A stretch of DNA of 64,000 nucleotides, taken from assembly GCA_914767715.1 (NCBI GenBank), contig OU612070.1, positions 18,404,025 to 18,468,024 of the forward strand, written 5' to 3'. Of the stretch, positions 1 through 11,700 are shown one piece after another; positions within the stretch are counted from its first letter, which is position 1, and every line of letters starts with the position of its first letter. A program made the translations under genes and the position numbers. Under the pieces are notes generated by a model. That model saw only the letters and a program-made list of their open reading frames with translations, had not been told where the DNA came from and searched no databases. The DNA comes from Membranipora membranacea. Lineage: Eukaryota > Bryozoa > Gymnolaemata > Cheilostomatida > Membraniporidae.

Positions 1-3
1 TAG

Positions 4-3000
4 CTCGAAAATGCAGAGATTATGAAGATAACTCGTATAACCTGAGAGAGAGCTGGATCAACATGTACGGAAGGTTTACTTGTACTTCTGGAGGTGTTAA
101 GTATGAACAGGGATGTCAGAGTCAGGACAGGAAGGATATCGTACCCATCAACTCAAGTGTTGTAATGCAGCATGAAGATGGTGTATACAAGTGAGCAGTA
201 TCATATGTCACTGGTTGAATTGTTTTATATTTCTTCCGAGCTGACCTGTTGTCGCAGATGTGGGTTTTAGCAGTTCTACGCACACATGCCCTTCTTAATT
301 TTTGCTACATGAATGCCAACTGGTTAGCATAGTCTGTCATTTTATAGCTTTGGGATTAGTTCATTTTGATGGGTTTATTACTATCACTGACAAGAAGAAA
401 TGGTGGCAAAGTTTGTTGTAAATACTGGGAAATATAATGTAGTAATAGGCATAGCACCAAAAAATCTCTGTAAAGCTAAGCTGTAAAAAAGCATAGTCGA
501 TGTACATACTGGCAACTAAAATAGTGTTAAGCGGAACAAAAACTGTATTTCCCCCCAAGACCCTCTGTACTTGATTATGCGGTGATGTCCAAATTTATAA
601 ATTAAATAAAGGCTAATGAATTATTTGATTGTTTGCTTTTTAGTTGTCACTGCGGTATTGGTGATGATGATGTTCACAGGATGAATTGTGTACCTCAGAC
701 TTTCCCTTATACCTCTGAGGATGGTAAGAGTTTAGTGATTAATCCGCAGAAAGCAGCATTCAGCTGTCGAGGGATGACCTAATGTTATCTAGCACCAGTT
801 TGCACAAGTAAAGGCGCGAGTTTGAATAAGAAAGCGAGATTGAGTAATCTTTAGGTAGCCATAACATTCACTATTTTAACTTAACCTCCTGTGAATGCTT
901 TATTTCTAGGGAAAGTCAAAGTATAGCATAGCATAGAAATGTAGGGTGCTTGAACTATATTTCTCACATATATCACTATCTGTCCCTATGTTGTATTGAT
1001 ATGCCTATCTGTCCCTATGTTGTATTGATATGCCTATCTGTCCCTATGTTGTATTGACAGATCTAGATGACTGTGAGGGAGTTGAGGGTGCACGCTGTGG
1101 ATTACCCAGACGAGGAAGTTATTGGCTTAAATCTCACTGTAAACTGAAGATGGTGCGTCGACTGTGTCCAGCCATGTGTAAGATCTGTCATGGTAAGATA
1201 TTTTATCTGGTAACAAATGTGTATGAATAGCAGGGGGGGGGGAGTCTTTCAATTAGAATGAGTGATGTTTTGAAAGCAAATGATCACTATCATATTGCTC
1301 AAAATTATCGCTCACTTGGTATTTCAATAAGGCAAATTTGTTCCCGAATCGCTTGATCAGAAAGCATATAGTCCATCAATGAATAAGTGATTTGAGAATG
1401 AGACTGTAGCAGGTCTCGCTCACTGATTGAGTGAGCGATTCAATATTGTTTTTGACCCTCCTGGTTTTCTTTTGGACAGGCTACAAGATACAATTAATTA
1501 GGTATCATCAATGTGCATTATTGTATTGGTATCACAATTGCTAAACATTGTGAACTTCTACTCAACTGGAAATACATCATTGCCTTTGGATTGAAGAGGG
1601 ATAGCTAATTTAGCAAATTACGATATAAGCAATGCTTTTTGTACAGACATAATGGACGTGTGTGAGGCAGAGACTGAATATGACACTTATATGATGAGGC
1701 TATTTTTGTTTTCTTGCTACAGCTACACTCTGTCGTAATTATCTAAATGAAGTCGTTGGAATTGGTACAGAAAATCACAATGACAAGAACGGATTGTATG
1801 TGTGCACTGCAGCTGGATGGGTTGTAGGTAAGTCTTCAAGCATCCCAATTTTTGCATGTCTGTATAGACCTTGACATATGATGAGTAGACATGGCAGATC
1901 TACCTGGGGGGCATGTTAATGGCAAGGAATAGAACTTAATAATTAAGTCCTATTCCTTGCCATTAAAATGCCCCCCAGGTAGATCTGATACATAAGAACA
2001 ACTGTCTCTTATGAAATATGACCATGCCTCACTTGTCTGTGATATTGAGCACTTATTGGACTGAAGTTGTCTGATCAGGGAGAATTCCATTCTCCCTGGT
2101 CTGATAGACAACATTTGTGTTGAAAAAACCTGATAAACAATGAATATCTCCTTGCAGGACCTGCAATAACCATACAGTCAGAAAACAGCACTGGACTACC
2201 TGTTTACGCTGTGATAGCACCAACAGTACCTACAAACAACCAACTGGGAAATAATCCATCAATCGCACCGACAGTAACAGACACAAGAATCACCTCCGGA
2301 GTAACACCAGCTCTCTTTAGTTCTCTGTCCACGATAAGCGCACAGAAGCCTGCTGTATCATCACTGTCCCCTGTCACGCCTGTCACGCCTGTCACGCCTG
2401 TCACGCCTGTCACATCTGTCACACAACCTATTACAACTATCACTGAACCTGTCGCAGCTGTTACTGAGCCAGTCCTTACTCAGGCTCAGCAGCCATCATC
2501 CACCCAGCTGAATGTAAATCCTGCTGCTACTACTACTACCGCTGCTGCTTTAGGTTTTTTTGACTTTGATGGGTTTGATTTAGATTATGTAGATCCTTAT
2601 GCTGATGACTATCTAGAGACTGATAATGATGATGACGAAGACTTAACAGAATCAGATGCTGGATCTGGTTACGCTGAGGAGACTGATGATGATGAGGTAG
2701 ATAATTTAGGGGATTCTCAGCAGCCCAAAACCCCACATTCCAGGTATATAACCAAGCCTGTATCCACTCCTACAAACCCTACATCCAGGCAGATCACTAC
2801 ACCTACAACTGCAACATCAACAACAGGAACTGCCACAACAACAGAATCCACACCAATCACAACACAAAGAAGAACTTTACCAACAACCAGCACTAGAACC
2901 ACAAAACAAACCACGTCACCAACAACAACGTCGACCACAACAACGCCAACAACAACAACACAAACAACAACGTCAACAACAAGGCCAACAACAATAACTA

Positions 3001-6000
3001 GACCTACATCCAGCTCAAACAGGAATACAGACGCTACCACTAGGAGAAGTGTACAGGCAGTTACAGGTTTTCGGATTGGATCACCTGTCGTTTTGAGAGC
3101 CAATCAGGACTTGGCCAGTAGTCTGTTTCCAAACAAATCAGGTACGACTCATTCATATTAGCTTTTCATCAGCTCATCAATCCTGAGTTTCTGAGGTTAT
3201 GACAGTTGAGAAATATCATGGAGTCCGTCGGAATGGAACCACTTTATTTTTGCATGGTTAAGCAAGAAAATATCAAATTATGTTGAACCACTGTGCAGAT
3301 AAAAGCGTGTGGACTAGATAAGATGAATAAATAGCAGACTTTAACTCAACAACCAAGTTTTAAGATGATCGTATCCTAAATATGACTGGTATATTATGAT
3401 TATGGTAACCAGTGTATTGTAGTTCTCATATATACTATATATACACAGTGCGTATTTGTGTTCCATGTTACACAAACCTAACAATATTTCAGAGCTGAAT
3501 ATTTATCTAATTACCAGAACCCTGTAGACAGGCTGATCAGGCATACTGTAATCAGCCGTTACCTGGTAATACCTCATCTACATTCAGAGTAAGAGATTGT
3601 GCTGTTAACCCTCTGGTATGTCCGGGACTCTGTGGTCTCTGTACAGGTATGTGATGATGATTAGTCAGAGAAGACACAGCATGGTGACTTTGTGAACAGT
3701 GACGCCTCTAAAACCATCCTAGAAGAGAGAATCCCAATAGACAAAATATGAATCTTTCTTCCTGTGGGTCAAAGGTGGTGAGGCAGAACTCTTAATTTTT
3801 ACTTGAAGTATTTACTGACCTAACCCAATATCTTCCCTCACTGCTTTCCAAGTGACTGTGGTTTAAATTAACAGTTCATTGTGTGTTGTTGTTGTAGTGA
3901 CTCAGTGTCAGGACTACAGTAGACAGATATACAGTGTAGGTGAGAGCTGGCATAGTCTCTACGCTAGGATGACGTGTGGACGCAGAGGAGTGTCTTCTGA
4001 GAGAGGTAATACACAATATAACCAATCAGATGAGTGATAGTAATCAACTTGTAAGCTATGGGTTCAGTTCAGTCTATAAATTTAATGATAACTCTATGTG
4101 TTCAGTCATATTTTGAAAGTTGTCTTGACACTAACAGTGAGGAGATAATTTCCGATGATGTTATTCAATGTCCAAATGGAAAATCATTAATTATTGTCGT
4201 AGCGAAGCAAAGAGAAAACTCAGGTTTTATCACTTGTGGCATTTTTGCAGGTTGTTACTATGAGCTGTTGAGGACGTTTATAGAAGCTGGAGAGAGTTTA
4301 GAGAGAGAGGATGGATTCCTCATACACAGCTGTCAGTGTAATGTTAGCCTAGCAGATAATATCTGGTCACATGACCTACAGTGTAGCAGATCTGTTAGTA
4401 CTGATCAGAGGCTTACTGTCGCTCCTAAAGAAGGTAATCTATACAGATAAGATTATGCTCCTACGACTATACCTCCCCCATACCTGACATACCTAACAGT
4501 TTTCCCTCATCAAGGAGTGGGGAAGGTTATGAATTTGTTTTAGAACAGGTGATCTCGCCATAATATCAGTTATAATCATATGGATTTTATGAAGTGTTTT
4601 GTTGACCTTGTCTGTATGCAGGTTTTTGTGAGCATCCCGATGATCATCGCTGCACTGACCCATACTACACACCGCGTGATTGTACATTTATACATGTGGC
4701 CATGTTGTGTGGGGCTATGTGTGGTAAGTGTAAGGTATCACAGTGTAAAGATTCTATCGGTGGTCTACATGAGGTCGGTGGTTCCTGGATCACTACACTC
4801 GGCAAAATGGTGTGCACAGAGACTGGCCTGAGAACCGTCAGGGGTAGGTGTGATTTTATCATGTTCTCAGACTTGATCGGTTATCTTATTCTTTTTAAAG
4901 CTGTTAGGACTGTTAGAAATTTTACCAGTATGTCATTAGACCAAAGGATTTCCAAAATTGGTCATAAAATTCCACCATGCAACAATGAAAATAATACACA
5001 ATGAATCAGATTTCTTTGGCCCGGCTTAGGGGTAAGGTTAGAACCACGCGACTTCTGCAGAGTTTTATTCCATTTATAGAGTTGGTGGAAAATGTATAGG
5101 GGCGCTGTTATCGTATACTTTCTGCTAATATACTAACAAGCTAAACTGGTACCTTTCACTATTCTTAGGATGTAAGTTCACACAACAGAACACATTTATA
5201 GAGCAGGATGAGTTTTATAAGTACAGTTCACGAGGTACGGATTATACCTGTACATGTGAGAAGACATCAGCTTATAGATATCAGTTAACCTGCACAGGAC
5301 GGAGAAAGATAGAGAAGGCTGACTCTTCTACTACTCTGCTACCTCCAAGACATGGTCAGTACTCAAGGCACATGGTTGTCTGAATTCGGAGTTGTCTCTT
5401 CTAGATTTCAGGCGCTGGCCCCCATGGTTCTCAGAGGTGTCCACTATCCATTCCTGCATGAAACCCTCAGCTACTATTCATATCAAGAAGGGAATCTCTC
5501 CAATACATACGGGGCATACAAGCAAGCAGTGGGTCTATGGTATTTTAAGTATCACTCCATAAGAGCCTGACTCTGGCTAAAAATCGTGCAAATGTGCCTG
5601 TTCAAAATTGGTAGAGACTGCAAAGATTCAAACAGCATAAACTAGCAGTATGATGGTTATATAATTGATTAATCAATGACCAAGTAGAGTGCAGTAAAAC
5701 AGAAGAATTTTAATTCTGAAATTAAAATATGTGGTGTGTAATCTTCTTGCTATGGCCTTTCCGTGATCCAGTAATCATAAGCTGAAATCAGAGAGTGTGA
5801 GGGGAGTGAATGCTTATCAAATATGAGCCGGCAACTTAGAGGGCTGATATTCAAACTGATGCTACATGTAGTCTCACATATTTAACCAACCCTTACTTTC
5901 TTCTAGTCACGGTCTGCTCAGAGGTCATCCTTTGATGTCGTACAAGACACAGTGTCAGATTTCATCAATTACGATGCATGAAATAAAATATGAAATAACT

Positions 6001-6849
6001 AACCTGGATGTAACTTAGACCATAAAGAACTCTCCAATGCCTACACAGTTATGTCTTCTTGGTACTATAGACTGTAGCTCAATGCGTATCTGGCGCCTCC
6101 CTAGATGTGTTTTGTAAATCTTGTTGCTTGCGGACTGATATGAGATAAGATTGAAAGATTAAAACTCCAGCCCTGTTTGCAGATTGATGACAAATTTTTG
6201 CCTGTCAATTATAGTAAATGGAAGATACAAAAAAATAGTATACATGTATAATATATATATATAATTTTATTTACAGAGCTTACAACTGTGGAGGTGACCA
6301 CTTCACTGCCTATAGCTAAGTGTCAGAGGATGGATAACCCTAAATGTGGACAAATGGCCACAGATTTCTGGAGTAGAGAGATGTGTGAGAGTAAAAGTAC
6401 CGGATGGAAAAAATTTATGAACAGAGTTTGCCCCGCCCTCTGCTCTGTTTGTCAAAGTGAGCTTTCCAAGAATTATTTATTGTCATGCTAACGCGTAAAC
6501 CTACACTGTCATCATATGATTAATCTGATTACCCTTGCTCTTATTGTAAGCATCCTAAACTCTTGCTATAAGTTCTGGTATAGGTTTGAAATTTGTTTTA
6601 TCAAAAAAGGGTTGCTATCGCCATGAAGGGCACCTAAAAGGTCATCACGATTGCCTGTTAGAATTTCATTCTCTCTCCAGTTACTGTTTTGCTTTATAGT
6701 ACCTCTAACTCCTTGATCCTACACACATATTATTATTATACAGCCACGCAATGTAGAGGATATGAGGGTAAAGCGTATAACGTCGGTGAGACATGGATTG
6801 TTAGAGACGTGGAGCACATGTGTACAGCCTATGGTATAAACTTCTCTCA
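4..6849 (+). CDS. ShKT / FN1-VWC-like mosaic segment (5'-partial, 12 exons)
   Basis: Exons: 4-190, 644-723, 1061-1192, 1723-1827, 2158-3141, 3518-3646, 3898-4005, 4251-4433, 4622-4843, 5169-5354, 6277-6456, 6744-6849. Reading phase is preserved across every junction, mostly phase 1. Four units (1061, 3518, 4622 and 6277) are ShKT modules: six Cys ending in a C-P-x-x-C-x-x-C type motif, such as CPAMCKIC and CPALCSVC. Between them lie modules with C-x(n)-Y-x-V-G-E-x-W followed by C and C-x-C, resembling fibronectin type I or VWC; that name is an inference. Exon 4622-4843 fuses a ShKT and such a module without an intron. ShKT folds occur in many secreted and receptor proteins and here are adhesion-type modules, not a stand-alone toxin. 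No start codon or signal peptide is inside the window, so the 5' end lies upstream. After the last exon the uninterrupted frame reads Gln then TAA, so this could be a gene end or a normal GTAAGA donor. Confidence 0.78.
976..1060 (+). repeat. 29-bp x3 tandem repeat ending in a splice acceptor
   Basis: Three units starting at 976, 1005 and 1034. The last unit ends in TTGACAG, the acceptor of the exon at 1061; the first two have TTGATAT at the same place and are not acceptors. Confidence 0.8.
1233..1461. mobile_element. MITE, GGGGTCTTTCAATTAG family, copy A
   Basis: Starts with a G run and (G)AGTCTTTCAATTAGAA and ends with a degenerate GACCCTCC. The interior (GCTCAAAATTATCGCTCACTTGG, positions about 1297-1320, and GAGTGAGCGATT near 1430) is clearly homologous to the copy at 59195-59435. 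It lies in an intron of the mosaic gene. No coding capacity. Confidence 0.75.
1895..1987. repeat. 93-bp near-perfect hairpin
   Basis: Arms of about 45 bases starting CAGATCTACCTGGGGGGCAT and its complement, with a central TTAATAATTAA-type loop. It lies in an intron of the ShKT segment and is probably a very short foldback/MITE. Confidence 0.75.
2066..2112. repeat. 47-bp hairpin
   Basis: Imperfect inverted repeat: GTTGTCTGATCAGGGAGAA paired with TTCTCCCTGGTCTGATAGAC around a five-base loop. It lies in the intron just before the Thr-rich exon. Confidence 0.6.
2158..3141 (+). CDS. Thr-rich mucin-like exon with acidic block
   Basis: A single 984-base open exon between an FN1-like and a ShKT exon, phase 1 on both sides. 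The first third is Ser/Thr/Pro/Val-rich and contains a coding tandem repeat of the tripeptide Val-Thr-Pro (9-bp unit, about 2377-2412). The middle is strongly acidic, about 2555-2710, with DYVDPYADDYLETDNDDDED as its core. The last third is a long Thr stretch (TTTSTTTTPTTTT style) expected to be densely O-glycosylated. The composition fits an extended stalk separating cysteine-knot modules. Tyrosines surrounded by Asp/Glu are plausible sulfation sites; this is inference. Open frames on the minus strand here are shadows of the simple-sequence coding repeat. Confidence 0.8.
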
Positions 6850-8615
6850 GTAAGATGTATCCACTAAGAACTACCTCTGTGGTAAATATGTATATGTAGG
6901 GGTTTAACTCATAGTATCAGAAATGATGTCATCTCGTAAAAAAATACTTCACACTGACACAGCCTTACAGGTCATTTCAGTGACATTATTGAAAAACTTG
7001 ACAGATACCAATAAGGCAAGAAGAGAACTCCTGGCCAATTGATTTTGATGTACAAAAACAGGGATGTTTGTTGTAAGACTATGCTCGGTGATAAAAAAAA
7101 TATTATACACTACAAAAATTCTTACCTCAGGTGGTATGATAATGCTTCCTATTATATTTTAATCGTTGTTGGTGCTATTATTATTACATACTTGTCTGTC
7201 GAGTTGAGACATTATTTATATTTACACATGTTTACATCTAACTTTACCTCTTGCTTTCTTTTCTTTTTTTGAATCTTAATTATACAATGATTTAGTTGTA
7301 TCTCAAAAACTTACTACAGTGCAGGACACCCCTTATGATTTTTAGAAGTGTTTTTCGAACATTAAAATAATCATCTCAATATAATACCAGACCAAGGCAT
7401 TGGTGGACCTAAATCTTATAATAATTACACATATCACCTGAATGTTAGGTGTGGCTGACTGGCTGTGAATATATAGGAAGTATGACACCTGATGACACAA
7501 AATAATATTCTTAGATGGGGGAGGAGTTTGTCATTGCGTAAGAACTCAAATTATAAGAATGTGATACAGATGAGATATGGGCTGTAAAAGTAAAGGGAAA
7601 AATCATGCTGTTTTGTGTGTAATCGAATAATCTATTGTCCATACCAATAAGGAATCTAGATACGCACACACCCATTGCTATTTTTATATGCTTTGTTATA
7701 TAAATGTAATGTTTGTTGTACAACAAAATACTTTACGTGACACCATTCTCCCTGGTGACACATACAATTTGATTTTGCAATTCTAAGAGGCTGTAATATT
7801 ACTCTAGCCGACAAAACAAAAGGATGGCTGAAAAACATGTCGCAAAGTCAAACAATGATTAAATGCAAGTTTGAATCTTGTCTCTTGTGTTTGAGAAGCT
7901 GCTGGCCTAGGTTGAAGTAACTGACTACGGACCCATAGATCCATAGAGCTAAAGCCCTTGAATCTTGATGATGCCAGAACCTAATAACAAATTTCTCCAG
8001 ACATAGTTTGATGCAGTAGCTGAGGGGCTTTTTAATCATATCATGATGTAAAAAAAAATTCAATAACAGAGAAACATGTTTGATTTTATGTGCACTTCCA
8101 TCTGTTATTGTACCCTGTTGCCCACAAAAAAATTGCTCTGTGACATTAAATTGTCCAAATTAAATTGTCCAAACAACATTGTGTTAAGAAAATTAATCTT
8201 GAATAACCCTAACATTGTTTTACATGTTTTTAAACAATATAGAGTGTACTCGGAAACTGGAGTGTAGCTTGTATATCTCAACTTCTTTTGTTTTGGTCTT
8301 TATAGTAATCCAGTAAATAATTCTACACCTTTCTGTATAGGACAATCATTGAAAAGAGCTTCTATTGAAAGTTGGCAATTCTTTACTCTTATACTAAGCC
8401 TATTCAAGCTCTATTGATTTAATGCAAATCACATGCTTAGGATTGGCGAAAAGAATGCAAAGTTTAAAGGCATTGAGCTGCCATACTGTGGGACACACCC
8501 TGCTATAGGATATCGTAGTGACAGTCAGTGACAGACTGTGGTTTAAGTTTGGACCGGCTGCTGCTTGTGCAACTCATACCTGTCACCTACCTTCATGGTG
8601 GCCTGCCATATTTAG
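6850..8615. other. Non-coding stretch between the ShKT and lectin segments
   Basis: No supported exon in 1.8 kb. It is AT-rich; short open frames on both strands lack Cys-rich or other recognisable content. It is either a long intron or an unrecognised gene boundary. Confidence 0.4.
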
Positions 8616-8741
8616 AGAGTACTTGTTGGAAACCTGCGAGTAGCTCACACTCTGTCTGTATTGGATATCCTGCGAGGAAAGACAGTAGCCATGCTGCACA
8701 AATCTGTGATAATTCTGACGGTGCTAGTTACGCCCATATTG
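8616..8741 (+). CDS. Orphan half C-type-lectin exon
   Basis: A 126-base exon, phase 1 on both sides, with acceptor TTTAG and donor GGTAAGC. It encodes a fragment shaped like the first half of a C-type lectin domain: an early Cys-Trp, then A-A-Q-I-C followed by G-A-S-Y-A-H-I, matching the family pattern A-x-x-x-C-x-x-x-G-A-x-L-A-x-I. No exon with the rest of this domain was found in the 2.8 kb before the complete lectin domain at 11585. It may be a decayed duplicate, an alternative exon, or part of a divergent domain. Confidence 0.5.
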
Positions 8742-11700
8742 GTAAGCCTTGTATGACTCTACTTCCTGTTACGCTATCATACCCAGTTATCCTCCCCATT
8801 TCTCTCTCTCTCCCTTTATTTCTCAATAAATGCTACTCACACTCCCACTTTTTTGTATGCAATACTAAAACAACTAAAGTTTTACGCTGGTGCTCCACTA
8901 TTTCAATCGGAATCAGATTCTTCCATTTCATCACCAAATGGTAGGCTAAGCTCAACCCATGGAGCTTCACACCTTGTGATGAGCTGACTGACTGCCCAGA
9001 GATGCCTCGCATTGTTCTACACTTAGTGATCAAACTTGTGCTCTCAGCCATGCTCATTTTCTGGGGGTTTCCACAATCACATGACATTTGCCAAGCTCAT
9101 GACTCGCAGCGTTATTTGTAAATGCGATAACTGCCTTAAATGGGCTCTGGGCTGATGCTAGTCCTAGTATTCTCTGCTGGTGCATGACTATTATGATTCG
9201 GAATGTCCATGTCGTGACAGCTGTATTATTCTTTATCTAAGTTTTGGCAAAACAATGACTCTGACCGTGTGCTCATTGAATTTGATGCTGGAAAAAAAAA
9301 GTAGACTGCTATTGGGCAAGTGCCCATGCGTTCCCATAGTCTGGAAAATTTGTTTTACCAAAACGACATAAATAGTGTTATTAGAAATAATAAGATGATT
9401 ATATTTTGTTAATCCGGTAATGAAAGTCTGTTAATCCGTTTATGAAAATCTTACAAAACATCACGTATTAGTTCTGTTGTTGGGTTTTGTCACCACGTAT
9501 ACATTGAGATGTAGGGACTCTCTGCGATCTTCAACTTTGTGATTCAACTTGTGAATAACAGTAAATAGTCCTACTCACTGAATACATCTTTGTGTTTTCT
9601 CATAGGTTTCAGTATTTGATTGAAGAAAACTAAGATCAATTGTTACTTGAAGCGCACTGTAAACCTAAGATTTGCTAATTTATTTAAAGTCCAGAGGTTG
9701 GTAAATAGTTGATGACAGCCCACTCCTACCAGGAAATACACATATACCTGAAAAGTTCTACATAATCATTGTTATTTAGGGCTTCATATTTACTAAGCCT
9801 ACCTCATACAAAGATATACGGTGGCTATGATTTGATGCACAATTTCAAAAGAACAATCAATACACTGTATTGTTTCATTTCACATGCATTCAAGCATTAG
9901 GGCGTGTGCAAAGATTATCCATTCAATATTCAAGCTTACCAATGACTCAGCGTCAGCTTGGTCGATATTGGGAGTGCCTCGAATCGCTTGTAAATACAAA
10001 ACCGTGCCATATTACGCCTATAGCCCCAAACCCCTGTGACAGCGATAACATGATCCTCTGTTTTTCTCCCTTCTAACGATAATGTGTTATTTTTCTGTTG
10101 TAGTGCCAGGGCTGTTCAAATGGTGAGTAATATTTCTAACTCATAATTAAATCTCTGGGAGGGGAAAATTCTGGTAGGAATCGAGTATAAAATAAATCCA
10201 CAGACTGTAAATATATATTTATAATAAGCACTACATTTAGGTAGGACTTGGACAAATAGTAACAGGGCGCAAGGAGTTCAATATGTAGGTCTAGATGTTA
10301 ATCATCATAGGCAAGTAAATCAAAGTGATACATGCCTGCTGCAAAGAGAGCTCATTGGTCACAAGCACTCTACAAAAGATGCCATGCCTTGTGACAATGA
10401 AATATTTTTATGCAAACCTTGCTATTTAGTAAGAAACAGAAGATCGACTAAAGAGGGACACAAGGTGCCCTAAATCCTCTTACTGAGAATGTGATACATC
10501 CTAGAAAACTAGAATGCATCCTAGAGGTGAGGCCATAGAGGACCTCCCAATCATAATCGTGCAGCAAGCTGCCAAAACTGAACTGGCACTAATCGGCCAT
10601 TGGCAGTGACACTTCGATCTTAGCCGATAGGCCGAGAAGCGATCTTGGAAAAGAAGTTCACAATTAATGTCGGAAACTGAGTTGAGATGGTACCTAGTTG
10701 AATAAGAATCACATGACACCGGGTGTGCTATATCTTGTCAAGCAGGTCCTTGTACCAGGGAGGGTGGGCGTATACCCTCCCTGCCTGTACCATGGAGTAA
10801 CTTCTTTTACTCCCTGATCTTACTTAGGTTACGATGATACATCAAAGACAAACATTTTGAGATACTTTCAAGTAGGCAGTGCATATGCTTTTCCAAAATG
10901 AGTCTGTGGCATGCCCCTACATTGTCAAAATTCTTTGTATTTTTAAAGATTTATTCTTCCATTTATGTTGATGTGGTTTGCAAACATGGTGTATTCATTC
11001 AGGAGAAAGGAATGTCTATTCATGAGTGTAATACAATCCAAGCGTTGCATTAATAATGAGTTGGAATAATCCTACAATATTTTGAATGTTTAGTGGGCTT
11101 TTATAGAAAGCATTGCTCTATTCATGATGTGTAGAGTCAATTTACTGCAGATCATGAACAATCAGTATCTGGGTCAGTGGCCCTATAGGTGAAAATAGGT
11201 AACTACCGGATTTCCCTACAAGAAATAGAATTCAAATAATGTTCAGGTGTTTTGTGGCTTGTGGCATCAATGATGAAAGTTTACCTGGCTGCACTATCTG
11301 ACAGTCTACTGGAAGCTGAAGCCTGATGTGTCAGTCTGTATCCATTCAGATTTGGTCTGGCAAATTACTAGAACAAGTTTGTTCCCTCAAAAGTATCGAG
11401 GCCTGACGCGGCGCCTCTATATCTGACTTTTGCTATATCCCTCTGCCATCACAGAGGGAACAAACTTGTTCTAGCAAAGGTCAGGTGACGGATGCGTGCA
11501 TTAGTACAAGCCAAGAAAGATTGCAGGCTTACCAATTGATGGCGCACAACACCATGTCAATAATGTATATCTTATTACTTATAGGCTACACAGAAGTAAA
11601 TGATAGATGCTTCAGATATGAGAGCCATAGATTATCGTATGACGATGCTCAGGAGGCGTGTAGAAGGTGAGCACAATGAAACAATCTGTGTGTCGAATCA

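Larger units (their letters stand above)
8742..11584. other. Long intron before the complete lectin domain
   Basis: No coding exon recognised in 2.8 kb. It contains a direct duplication near 9412-9455 (GTTAATCCGGTAATGAAA and GTTAATCCGTTTATGAAA), a short hairpin at 10749-10793 and the 107-bp inverted-repeat element at 11368-11474. Confidence 0.45.

Noticed and set aside
2204-3103. Long minus-strand open frames opposite the Thr-rich exon
   Set aside because: Low-complexity Thr codons give Val/Gly-type frames on the opposite strand; the plus frame fits the flanking phases.
1061-6456. Stand-alone ShK-type toxin genes
   Set aside because: The ShKT units are single exons of a mosaic protein, without own start, signal peptide or stop.
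7039-7272. A 77-residue frame with a hydrophobic segment that could be a signal or membrane exon
   Set aside because: AT-rich chance composition; no splice sites or phase link it to the lectin exons.
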